NCBI GenBank assembly: GCA_024398055.1
Contig: CP073749.1
Coordinates: 5,039,035-5,103,034, forward strand
DNA: 64,000 nt
Source of the DNA: a bacterium SCSIO 12741
GTDB lineage: Bacteria; Bacteroidota; Bacteroidia; Flavobacteriales_G; Salibacteraceae
Direction of reading: 5' to 3'
Each line of letters opens with the position of its first letter. Positions within the stretch are counted from its first letter, which is position 1. Below, piece by piece: positions 17,150 to 26,512 of the stretch. A program made the translations under genes and the position numbers. A model generated the notes under the pieces. It searched no databases. It was given only the letters and a program-made list of their open reading frames with translations, and was not told where the DNA came from.

Positions 17150-20100
17150 TTATTTGTGATTGCCCAGGAGCCGAATGGTAAATTCGGTTCCCTCTCCTAA
17201 TTTACTGGTCACACTGATGGTGCCACGAGAGCGCTCAATCATCTTTTTGATCAAGTGTAGTCCTACCCCACTACCTTCGGTATGGTCGTGAATTCGACGG
17301 AATAGTTTAAAGATCTTATCACCATCTTTATCCATGTCGATTCCCAAGCCATTGTCCTTTACCCGAATTCTCACGTGCTGGTCGTCCGTGATTTCAAAAT
17401 GCACATCAACGATACAAGGGCGATCCGGATGTCGGTACTTGATGGAATTACTCACCAGATTGTAAATGAAGCTGTAGAAGTAACTCGCATTGAAATAGAT
17501 CATTTCAAACTCCTTGTGCACCCGAATATCAGCTTGAGACTCCTGAATGAGAAGGTCCATGTTTTTGTGCAATTCGTCAATTACCTCATCCACATACAAC
17601 CATTCTTTCTGCTCAATGTAGGAGTAATCGGAACGAAGAACTTCGGCAATTCGCTCCAGGTTTTGGTGCAGTTTATTGGTACTGTCCTCCAGCACTTCCA
17701 ATAGCGGTTCATCGTCTTCTTTCAGCTCGCCAAACTGCTTTAGGGAACTGATCGCCCCTGAATGTTGTGCACCGGATTTTTTAAATCGTGGGTAACGGAA
17801 TAGGTAAACTGCTCAATCTCTTCATTCCGTTGCTTAAGGTGCTCGGTTCTTTCGCTAACCAACTCCTGCAACTTGACCTTAGAGCGATGAAGGGAATAGA
17901 TCCTCACCCGATAAACCGTAAAGGTTCCCAAAAGGAAAATGGCCAAAAGCATCAACTGAAACCACAACTGGTCCCAAATCGCAGGCTTAATAACAAAGGT
18001 GATTTTCGCCTCTTCACCGGGCTGACCATAAAATACCGGACGAGCTCTAAAGGTATACACTCCCGGATCGAGGTTGGTATAAGTTGCAGATTGCTCTTTT
18101 TGTAAAGGAGTCCAATCCTGATCCAGCCCTTCCAGCTTAAACTGGTATTGATATTGATTTCGAAAACGAAAAGTCGGGTGGCTAAAATTGATGGTCACAT
18201 GATTCTGATCATGGTTTAGGCGAATAATGCGATTGGGGTTAAACTCACCACTTCCACCATCGGTAAATTGGTATTGATCCAGCGGTTTGTAGAAGATCAA
18301 CATGTCTTCAGGAATCATCGCCGAATAACTCGGTTTGGAGAGTTCATGCGGGTAATTGATTCGAATAACCCCTCCATATCCTCCAATCCAAATATGGCCA
18401 TCCGGATCGGTGACAATGGCATTTCTCAAAAAACCATTTCTGGTTACCCGAGCTTCGGTATGTACCTGGCGGAATACCCGGCGATTGGTATCGACCAAAC
18501 TCAATCCATCCTGGTGGACCACCCAAAGGTTTCCTGCCTGATCGCTGGTTAAGCCTATGCAATAGTCGTTCAGCAATCCGTCTTCTTTGTGTAAATACCA
18601 CACCGAATCACCGCGCATAAAACCCACGCCCTGACCAAGCGAAGCCACCCACACTCCATCATTGAGTGATTGAATCGCACTCACATCCTTGAGCAATAAC
18701 TTATCGTCACGGGTAAGCATGGTAAACTCGCCATCAGGCTTGTAAAGGGCCAATCCATTGGTGGGTGTACCGATGCACATACTTCCATCTGGCTTAGGTT
18801 CCAACGCATAAATCTCATTGTGGATAAATCCATTATCCATAGAAAACTTGCGGGATAGATTTCCCTGGTAATTGTACACCCTTATCCCCTGGGTCATGGC
18901 CGCAACCCATACTCCGGCATTTTGATCGCCTGAAATGGTCCAAATCTTGGTTCGAAGGTTTCGATCAATACGCTTTACGGATTTCAATTCACCGCGTAAA
19001 TCAAAGCTCCCTAAAAATATCCCGTCCCTATCCGATCCAATCCACAACTGACCCAACGGATCGAGGTACAATGATCGAATGGGGCTCTCGTTCCACATCA
19101 GTTCGGCTTGCGTCCGCCGATCTGGCAGATTCATTTCGGTGCGGTCGATACGGTACAATCCCTTATCAGTCCCCAGCAAAATCCACCGGTTTCCATAGGC
19201 GATCACATCGTTTACAAAACGGATATCATGAGCAGCAAAGAGGTCGATGTATTCAAACTCATCAAGGTGGGCTTGCATCAATCCATTTCCATTGGTCCCA
19301 ATCCAAAGATCGAAACGGCCAATGGCATGAGCACAGGAAAGGTCGTTTCCTAAAATCTTCTTTCGTTCGTCAACCGGATCTATTCGGGAGGCAATAGACG
19401 GAATGCCTTTCAGGTTCCGGATTTTATAAATCCCTCTATTTCTGGTTCCCGCCCAAAGTTCGTCTTCAAATACGTCCATGAAAACGATGGTTTGTCCGGA
19501 AAGCAACTCCAATTGGCTTAAGCTGTCCTGCTCTACATTCCAACGGTAAATTCCCTGATCCTCGGTTCCGATAAAAAGCTCGTTGCCATCGGGGTGCATT
19601 TTGATACAGAGCACCGAAATCAAGTTTTGATCTGTAATTAATCGAGGTTTGGAATGGCGGACCGCTCCTTCCATTTTTGCCCAGTACACACCATTGGTGG
19701 TAGCCAGAAAAAAGTTTCCATCGCGAATAATGATATCCTGAATCATTCCCTCTACTTCAGGAAAACCAGCGTAAAGAATGGCGGCATCATTCTGCACTTT
19801 AAAGAGTCCCCTACCCTGGTCAAAGCCATAGATATTGGATCCAAAGTTGCGCAACACCTGAACCCGTGCTCCACCCAATCCAGGCTCCTTGATGGAAATG
19901 ACCTGACCGGCCACCCAGGAATAAATGCTACCATCATTTCCTGCGAAATACACGGTATCCGACTTCACGGCCAAGGCCGATACATAAAAACTCTCCGATT
20001 TACTGGGTAAGGCTACCTGTTTAAAGGATTCTCCATTGTAGAAAAAGAGGCCATTTTCGGTGGATACCCATACATTACCAAGGCCGTCGACTGAAAGATC

Positions 20101-20250
20101 AAAAACAAACTTTCCCAGCGTTTCATACTGGTTGTTCAAGTATTCGAGGGTATACGACTGGGCACGAAGACTTTGGGAGAAAAAAAGGGACAAGCCCAAA
20201 AGCCCGATGATGAATGATGTTATGACCCGAGGAAATCGCATTCCAATCAA
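17150..20250 (-). pseudogene. Sensor histidine kinase with Reg_prop propeller and Y_Y_Y domain, split by a one-base frameshift
   Basis: The gene encodes about 1,030 residues in two frames. The first (20250 to 17740) has a signal peptide, about fourteen Reg_prop-like propeller units (WVSTENGLFFY, LWIGTNGNGLMQA, IWIGGYGGVIRI), a Y_Y_Y domain near residues 690-755, a membrane helix near 763-783, a coiled coil and the HisKA His in SVTHDLKNPVHNIQG, then an abrupt RSVP-stop. The second (17701 to 17150, opening at 17740 and above) continues through the dimerisation helix and the ATPase domain (NLVSNSIKYRH, DNGLGID, GSGVGLHLIKK). A single missing G in the run at 17755-17758 (C on the plus strand) breaks it: adding one G gives NIQGAISSLKQFGELKEDD. 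The start could instead be the ATG at 20241. If real, it is inactivated. Confidence 0.85.
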
Positions 20251-20310
20251 AAATAACAGCCCCTGCGAATATTCATCCGTTTTTCGATGAAAAACACCGG
20301 ATTATTTATT

Positions 20311-22518
20311 TTATTCGATTTCCTTCTTCTTGTAGGCACTAACAAAGAGGGTGTTTCCAAGCTTCGGAAACTCATTGAAAAGATCGGCCCCTTTCTGCTC
20401 AATTCCGTCCGCAGAATAACCGAGAATGGTCAAATCAGCGTGATGGGATTTTTGTTCAATGATGCGTGTCATCAACTCCCCGTCCTGAGGAATGAGCTCA
20501 ATATTTTTACGAGATATAGGTAGACGACCATCGCCGATCAATTCCATTAAGGTCTCCTTCTTCCATTCCAACTGACCTTTTTCATAACCCGAGAAAATCT
20601 TGATTTCGCTGTCTTTCCAATCCGGATGACCGGTGAGAATGTAGGCCAACAGAATCATCAAATTGGAGTTCTCAAAATCACGGGCCGAAATCCAGACATG
20701 AATGCTCTTTCTTTGCCCAAATCCTTTGTAGGTTGATCGCAATACGCATACATCGAAGTGCGTGGCGCGCATCAAGTTGTAGTTGTTGATCACCTCTTTC
20801 AGACTCTCTTTATCGTCATCTGAAAATTCGAAAAGTATCAGGTTATTTCCTTTTCCCGAAACCCCGGACAGCTGAATGGATTGGGCAATGGCACTGGTGT
20901 AGGACGGAGACACTATCGTATCCATATACACCTTATTACCGCCCTTAATCGACTCGATTAATCGGCGTTTGGTTTCGGTAGATTCTTGATAGGTCTCCTT
21001 GTTCAAAAAGCCTTCTAAAAAGTGGATGTAGGTTCCAAATCCATACTTATGGCTTAGCCAGCGTACAAAATCCAATGCTGTGGTTCGCTTAAAGGTATCG
21101 CCCGAAATGCAGATAATGAAGGGTCTCCAACCTTTTTCGCGAGAAGAAGCCCGGCGTTGGATGTAGACCATTAACTCCCGATTGAGCTGAAAGAGAACTC
21201 CTCGAAGCAGCTTGGCGATATCGCGGTCTGTGTTGCCAATTTTCGTTGCCCAGATATAAATCCCAATCATAATGCCGAGGGACAACAAGGCGTAGGAGAA
21301 GTTCATTTTGAACATCAAGTAGAAACACAAAACAGCTCCTAAGAGAGAGAGGTACCACTTCGACTTAAACGTGGGTCGATAACTCGGGTCTGCCGCAAAA
21401 TGTTCTAAAAAGGAGATCAGGCAAATGGCGCCATAGGTAACCATGAAAAACATGGAGATGATCTGAGCCACAAAATCGATATCACCGATACCAATAAAGA
21501 AGAACCCTATCAGGCAGGTCAACAGGGTTGAATTGAATGGCTCATTTGTTTTTCCCCTGCCCTTTGCAAACCATCCACTCATGCTTTGCGGGAAAACCTG
21601 ATCCACTCCCAATGCCTGAAGGGTTCTTGGAGCAATCATTACCGAACCCAAAGCGGAGGAAATCGCGGCACAGGCCAGGCCAATAGGAATAATAGGCTCC
21701 CAAATGGCAATTTTCCCCATGATCAGGTGATCGGTATTCGCCAAATCCTGAAGACTGGCGGAATAAAATAATTTGATGGCAACTGCCATGTAAACAACAA
21801 TACCTACTGCCGTTGCCCACATGGTACCAGCTGGAATAGAACGCTTGGGATCTTTTAGATCGCCTGATAGCCCCAAACCTGCGGCAATACCGGTAAAAGC
21901 AGGAAATATGATGGTAAATACGTAAAAGAAATCGTCGGGTTTACTCACCGTTTTAACCAGGCTGCTCGAAGGTGTGGAATAGGCATCACCGGCGAAAAAC
22001 ATACCCAATGAAACCAAAAGAATAACGACTACCACATAAAGTGCCTTCACCCCAATATCTGCCCCCTTTATCAACATAAGTATGGAAAGGAATGCCATAA
22101 AGGCCAGTCCACTCATACGGGGCGTAACCAAATAACCGTATTGGGTAAAAATGATTTCCGCCAGAGGTTTAAAGGATTCCGCAAAGGCAATCACATAAAA
22201 AGCCACGCTAATGGCCTGGGAAAGAAACAAGGCAATACCAATAGCAGCACCGATATTGAGTCCAAAAGACCTCGATATCATGTAATAGGCTCCTCCTCCT
22301 TCTACCTTGGTGTTGGTGGCAATTTCTGCCACCGCCATAGCAGTAGGGATGGTGACCAAATGACCAATAAGAATAATGGCAAAAGTTCCAATGAGCCCAA
22401 CATTCCCCACGGCATAGCCAAAACGGAGAAAAAGAATGGCCCCCAGAATGGTACTAATGGCGGTCATAAAAACCGGCATAGTTCCCATCGTTGCTGTTGT
22501 CTTAGTTTCCTGAGGCAT
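20311..22518 (-). CDS. APC-superfamily permease, cation-chloride-cotransporter-like
   Basis: This 735-residue membrane protein has roughly twelve transmembrane helices in the first 440 residues, beginning with GAILFLRFGYAVGNVG, a glycine-rich first helix typical of the family, and VEGGGAYYMISRSFG. A cytoplasmic C-terminal domain of about 290 residues follows (IHFLEGFLNKETYQES, GHPDWKDSEIKIF). This combination is found in bacterial relatives of the SLC12 Na-K-Cl cotransporters. Ion specificity cannot be read from the sequence; amino-acid transport is an alternative. The gene is followed by the Reg_prop kinase in the same direction, 60 bp away, which may be only positional. Confidence 0.8.
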   Translation of the reverse strand: MPQETKTTATMGTMPVFMTAISTILGAILFLRFGYAVGNVGLIGTFAIILIGHLVTIPTAMAVAEIATNTKVEGGGAYYMISRSFGLNIGAAIGIALFLSQAISVAFYVIAFAESFKPLAEIIFTQYGYLVTPRMSGLAFMAFLSILMLIKGADIGVKALYVVVVILLVSLGMFFAGDAYSTPSSSLVKTVSKPDDFFYVFTIIFPAFTGIAAGLGLSGDLKDPKRSIPAGTMWATAVGIVVYMAVAIKLFYSASLQDLANTDHLIMGKIAIWEPIIPIGLACAAISSALGSVMIAPRTLQALGVDQVFPQSMSGWFAKGRGKTNEPFNSTLLTCLIGFFFIGIGDIDFVAQIISMFFMVTYGAICLISFLEHFAADPSYRPTFKSKWYLSLLGAVLCFYLMFKMNFSYALLSLGIMIGIYIWATKIGNTDRDIAKLLRGVLFQLNRELMVYIQRRASSREKGWRPFIICISGDTFKRTTALDFVRWLSHKYGFGTYIHFLEGFLNKETYQESTETKRRLIESIKGGNKVYMDTIVSPSYTSAIAQSIQLSGVSGKGNNLILFEFSDDDKESLKEVINNYNLMRATHFDVCVLRSTYKGFGQRKSIHVWISARDFENSNLMILLAYILTGHPDWKDSEIKIFSGYEKGQLEWKKETLMELIGDGRLPISRKNIELIPQDGELMTRIIEQKSHHADLTILGYSADGIEQKGADLFNEFPKLGNTLFVSAYKKKEIE

Positions 22519-22589
22519 TTTTTCGTTAAGGCTTCAATATTAGCTAAAAGTTTTGAGGCAATAAGTATCTGAAACCCGCTCAATTCGGG

Positions 22590-25500
22590 TCATAATCGAG
22601 AGAATTCGGAAGGGGTTAAATGAAAGTGTTCCTGAAAGGCCTTGTTAAACGCTTGCCGACTGTTAAATCCTACCAGATCGGCGACGGTACCCATATGGGT
22701 GGTTCCACTTCGAATCATTTCGGCAGCATGACAAACTCGTATGTAACGAATATAGGCACTGGTAGAAAGTCCGGTGAGGACCTTCAGCTTTTGGTGAACA
22801 CTAGTCCGATTGAGGGCCATTTCCTGGCAAAAGTATTCTACTGAGAATTCCGAATTTTGTAGGTGTTTATCCACCACGTTTCGGGCTCGTTCCAGAAAAT
22901 CCTGGTCCAATTTGTTTTTAGCCACTTTTTGAGGCGGCACCAGCACTCCCTGCGTGTATAAATTGCGCAGCTGAGCTCTTTGGCGAATCAGATTCTCGGC
23001 TCTAACGACCAGTTCCCGGGCATCGAAAGGTTTATATAAGTAATCATCTGCCCCGATAATAAGCCCTGTTAACTTGTCTTCTTGAGTGGCCTTTGCCGTT
23101 AATAAAATGACCGGCAGATGCGAAGTAGTTAGATTCTCCTTCAACTTTTGGGTAAGACCTATTCCGTCTGTTTCAGGCATCATGACATCGCTAATCACCA
23201 AATCGAATGATTGTTTCTGAGTCCATTCAAGAGCCTCCTTTCCATTGCTTGCAGTTACTACCTCAAATTGAGGAGTTAAGATTCCTTTCAGGTGGATCAG
23301 CATGTCCGGATTATCATCCACTACCAACAATGTCCCATTTACTGGAATCTGTTCGTCTGTGCTTACCGCTTCTCTTTCCTGAATTCCAAATGGTTTCAAA
23401 GATGCGTCGGGTAATTTCTGATCTGAATATCTCGGTATTCTAAAAGTAAATGTGGTCCCAAGCACAGAATCGGATTGAACCGTAAAATCGCCACCATGGA
23501 GTTCCACGATTTCCTTACAGAGAGTCAAACCAATTCCCGATCCAGTCCCTTTCGAATCTTCAGCCCGGTAATAACGATCGAACAAGTGAGGAAGGTGCTT
23601 TGGATCGATTTTCGGCCCTGTATTACTAACGCTTCCTTTTAGCCATTCAACCTCATTGCGATAAACCACGGAAGTAGCAACTGTTATTTTTCCCTTTTCT
23701 GGAGTATGCTTTAGGGCATTGGAGAGCAAATTGTTCCAAACTGTTCTGAGTTGTTGACTATCCATATCTCCCTGGAGAGAATCGGAATCGGTGCTCAGGA
23801 TTAAACGTACTTGCTTTTGGTTCAAGGAACTCTGAAACTGCTCCACTACTCCAAGAGGCAAGTCGGTAAACGATCCTTTTTCCAATTTCAATTGAACCTG
23901 ACCACTTTCCAACCGGGATAAGTCTAAGGATTGATTGACTAAATCGAGCAACCGGTTGGTATTGCGTAACATGACCTGGAGGCGATTGTCCTTTTCCAGC
24001 GACCTTTCCGCAATCAGCTGTTCCAAAGGGCCATGAATGAGCGTCAACGGTGTTCTAAGCTCGTGGGAAACATCCGTGAAAAAACGATTTTTCAAGGACT
24101 CCATTTCCAGCCGCTGTTCCGTTTCTCGATTGACTCGTTCAAGTTCATTTTGTTTTCTAACAAGAGCTAGGTTTTCCGTTGTTTTCTTAAGCCGATAGCG
24201 ATTGAACAGAAACAACCCTGAAATAAGGATCAGAATACCCGAAATGATCGAGGTGGCCAGAAATTGATTAGACCGATTTAACTCTGATTGTTGAACTTCC
24301 AGTTGAAGCTCCTTTTCCTTAGCATTCCGTTCAGACTCAGCCAATTTTTGCTCTTTTTGAGCCGTTTCTAATTGAGTCGCCAGTAGAGCTGTTTGCTGAT
24401 TGATATCAACTTGATTGATGCTATCCTTAAACTTCATCAATTTTTGACTGTAGGAGAAGGCGTTTTTATAGTCACCCGTTCGTCGGTTAGCATCAGCCAG
24501 AAAGTAATAAGCCAGCTTTATATTTTCACTCCTATGGGACTTAAGGAAATACTCATTCGCTTCTTCTATGAGTTCAATAGCCAATTCCGATTCCCTAAAT
24601 CTTAACATTTGCCCGGCGTGTATTTGCCCCAGCGCTACAAGCTCATGGTATCCTGCACTTTTAGCCGTATCAAGGGTTGAAAAGAAGATCTTTTTGCTGG
24701 TTTCCATGTCACCAACATAGTAATAGAGTTGAGCCAGATACAATTGGGTATTGATCGAATTACACGGTGATGACAACTGTCGGTTTATCGCCAATAACTC
24801 CTTTTGAAATTTGATAGCCTCCTTAAAATCTCTCCTTTTCAAATGATAGAGCTTTTCACAATCAACCGCCATCCTTTTCAGTTTTAATGGTTGAAGATCA
24901 GCTGTTCTCATTTTCAATTCACTTAAGAGATCTGGCATCTTATCGATCTCCCCCATTATCGCATAGAGCCTTATCATGTGGGCAATCGATTCTAATTCCA
25001 GGTATTCATAATTCCGGTTTTTTACGATCTCAAAATTCTCTTGCAAAAGCTCTAAGGCCTTCCCTCTTTGCCCCATGTTTATTAACCACTGAGCCAAACT
25101 AAGCTGAGTGCCAGCGTGCAAATATCTAAGTCCAAGGTTTTTATAAGAATCGCAAATCTGCTCCATCAATTCCATGCCCCGGGCAGTCTCTGAATGGCGG
25201 AGTTGTGTGTAGGCCTGAATTTTTAGGATGTGCTGAATATGTCGGCGATTGCCTGTAATATCAACTATTGAATCCAACACTTTCCTATGAGACTCGATCA
25301 CCTGTATTTCTGAACACTGAGGAACAAATTGAAATTTATGAAACAAGGTTTCCGTCCATTGAATCAAATTATTGTCCAATTGAGCCAAAACAGCACTTGA
25401 ATCCAGTAGCTCCCGAGCTCTTTTGGGTTGCCCAATCTCATACATCCTACTGCCTTCTATTTTCAGCCATTGAGCCAATTGACCTGGATTACCATAAGTA

Positions 25501-26057
25501 CGAATCTGAGATCGCATCTCAGTTTGATTCAATAGGATGGAATCATAATGAAATTGGGTTAGGTATATATCATACTGGATTAATTCACTTTCAATGGCCA
25601 GCATCGGGTTGTTTTCGGCCAATGCCAGCTCAGTCGCCATTTTGGATAGTTGTAGAGCCAGGTCAAAATCCCCATACAGTTCATGAGCATAGGCCCGATA
25701 GTACATGAGTTGTGCCGATGAGTTCTCTATCTCCGATTTGAAACGGTCCTCTATCCGTTTAATCGATTCCATGGCCGAATCGGGTACCCCTAATTTAAGC
25801 CAGGCCTCCGTCTCAAGAAGTCGTACTTGCCTTTCCAATTGTGCATCACCAATAACTAACGCTTGTTGCACATACTCTTTGGATAATAAACGAGCCGAAT
25901 CCGGTTGAGAATTCAGAAAGGATGCAATCTTCTTGAGCTCCTTAGGAGATGAAGTCGGGAGAGGATCGATGGGCTTGGTTTGTTGATTATCACAGCTAAC
26001 AAGAAAAAGTAAAAGGGATACAAATAGGAACGCCAGGTAATTGTTGAATAAAGTCAT
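22590..26057 (-). CDS. Hybrid two-component system protein (TPR sensor, kinase, receiver, AraC HTH)
   Basis: This 1,155-residue one-polypeptide two-component system starts with a signal peptide and lipobox-like LFLVSCDNQ. TPR repeats cover about residues 40-560, a coiled coil and membrane helix (about 600-617) follow, then HisKA with the His in DVSHELRTPLTL near 665, the ATPase domain (NLLSNALKHTPEKG, GTGSGIGLTL), a receiver with Asp in VISDVMMPETDG near 957 and LLTAKA, KPFDARE, and an AraC-type DNA-binding domain from about 1055 to the end. HTCS proteins sense periplasmic signals and bind DNA near target genes. It is divergent from the giant T9SS gene (455-bp gap), a plausible target by proximity. 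The N-terminal lipobox together with an internal helix is unusual but not unknown. Confidence 0.88.
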   Translation of the reverse strand: MTLFNNYLAFLFVSLLLFLVSCDNQQTKPIDPLPTSSPKELKKIASFLNSQPDSARLLSKEYVQQALVIGDAQLERQVRLLETEAWLKLGVPDSAMESIKRIEDRFKSEIENSSAQLMYYRAYAHELYGDFDLALQLSKMATELALAENNPMLAIESELIQYDIYLTQFHYDSILLNQTEMRSQIRTYGNPGQLAQWLKIEGSRMYEIGQPKRARELLDSSAVLAQLDNNLIQWTETLFHKFQFVPQCSEIQVIESHRKVLDSIVDITGNRRHIQHILKIQAYTQLRHSETARGMELMEQICDSYKNLGLRYLHAGTQLSLAQWLINMGQRGKALELLQENFEIVKNRNYEYLELESIAHMIRLYAIMGEIDKMPDLLSELKMRTADLQPLKLKRMAVDCEKLYHLKRRDFKEAIKFQKELLAINRQLSSPCNSINTQLYLAQLYYYVGDMETSKKIFFSTLDTAKSAGYHELVALGQIHAGQMLRFRESELAIELIEEANEYFLKSHRSENIKLAYYFLADANRRTGDYKNAFSYSQKLMKFKDSINQVDINQQTALLATQLETAQKEQKLAESERNAKEKELQLEVQQSELNRSNQFLATSIISGILILISGLFLFNRYRLKKTTENLALVRKQNELERVNRETEQRLEMESLKNRFFTDVSHELRTPLTLIHGPLEQLIAERSLEKDNRLQVMLRNTNRLLDLVNQSLDLSRLESGQVQLKLEKGSFTDLPLGVVEQFQSSLNQKQVRLILSTDSDSLQGDMDSQQLRTVWNNLLSNALKHTPEKGKITVATSVVYRNEVEWLKGSVSNTGPKIDPKHLPHLFDRYYRAEDSKGTGSGIGLTLCKEIVELHGGDFTVQSDSVLGTTFTFRIPRYSDQKLPDASLKPFGIQEREAVSTDEQIPVNGTLLVVDDNPDMLIHLKGILTPQFEVVTASNGKEALEWTQKQSFDLVISDVMMPETDGIGLTQKLKENLTTSHLPVILLTAKATQEDKLTGLIIGADDYLYKPFDARELVVRAENLIRQRAQLRNLYTQGVLVPPQKVAKNKLDQDFLERARNVVDKHLQNSEFSVEYFCQEMALNRTSVHQKLKVLTGLSTSAYIRYIRVCHAAEMIRSGTTHMGTVADLVGFNSRQAFNKAFQEHFHLTPSEFSRL

Positions 26058-26512
26058 TAGGGGTTGACAAATGAGTTTTAAGATTTAACCGGATTCCCCA
26101 AAAATGGATTGAGTCCACCTTCAAAATTCTATTTAAGGCCTACCGGCTATTTGGTAAAGACTAAATTTTTCGGTTGTGGGTTGGATAGAAACTTGAGAAA
26201 ATGAAATCAATTTTCCTACAGCCATTCTACCTTACATATGATTCCAACAAACTAACATCTGTTGACAAGCTCCGACTAACCCTCGAATAGCTTTGCCTTT
26301 CAACGGGTTACCTCAACCACTTTGTTGACGGGCAACCCGGATTGCACCAATCTGCGGATGCCGAAAAGCGGATCAAATCTTAAACGAGTAGGCCCACCTA
26401 AACTTCTATCCTCAATGGCTTAACACTCCTTATTTCCTGGTATGATGACCTCAACGCATCTTCCTCCAGGACCTAACTAAACACTACTAATAACACCTTA
26501 ATCAAAAGAAAA
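26058..26512. other. 455-bp divergent intergenic region between HTCS and giant T9SS gene
   Basis: This gap separates two divergent genes and should carry both promoters. I see a TAGCTTTG -7-like element (separate entry) and an imperfect inverted repeat between 26305-26317 (GGGTT-x3-TCAAC) and 26324-26338 (GTTGA-x5-AACCC). No ORF or RNA gene is evident in it. An HTCS operator is likely to be here but cannot be named. Confidence 0.5.
26261..26295 (+). promoter_or_regulatory. Candidate promoter for the giant T9SS gene
   Basis: GTTG at 26261-26264 is followed 23 nt later by TAGCTTTG at 26288-26295. The -7 element is a perfect TAnnTTTG match, while the -33 element and the spacing (usual about 19-21) are weaker. 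The leader to the ATG at 26513 would be about 210 nt. Confidence 0.35.
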
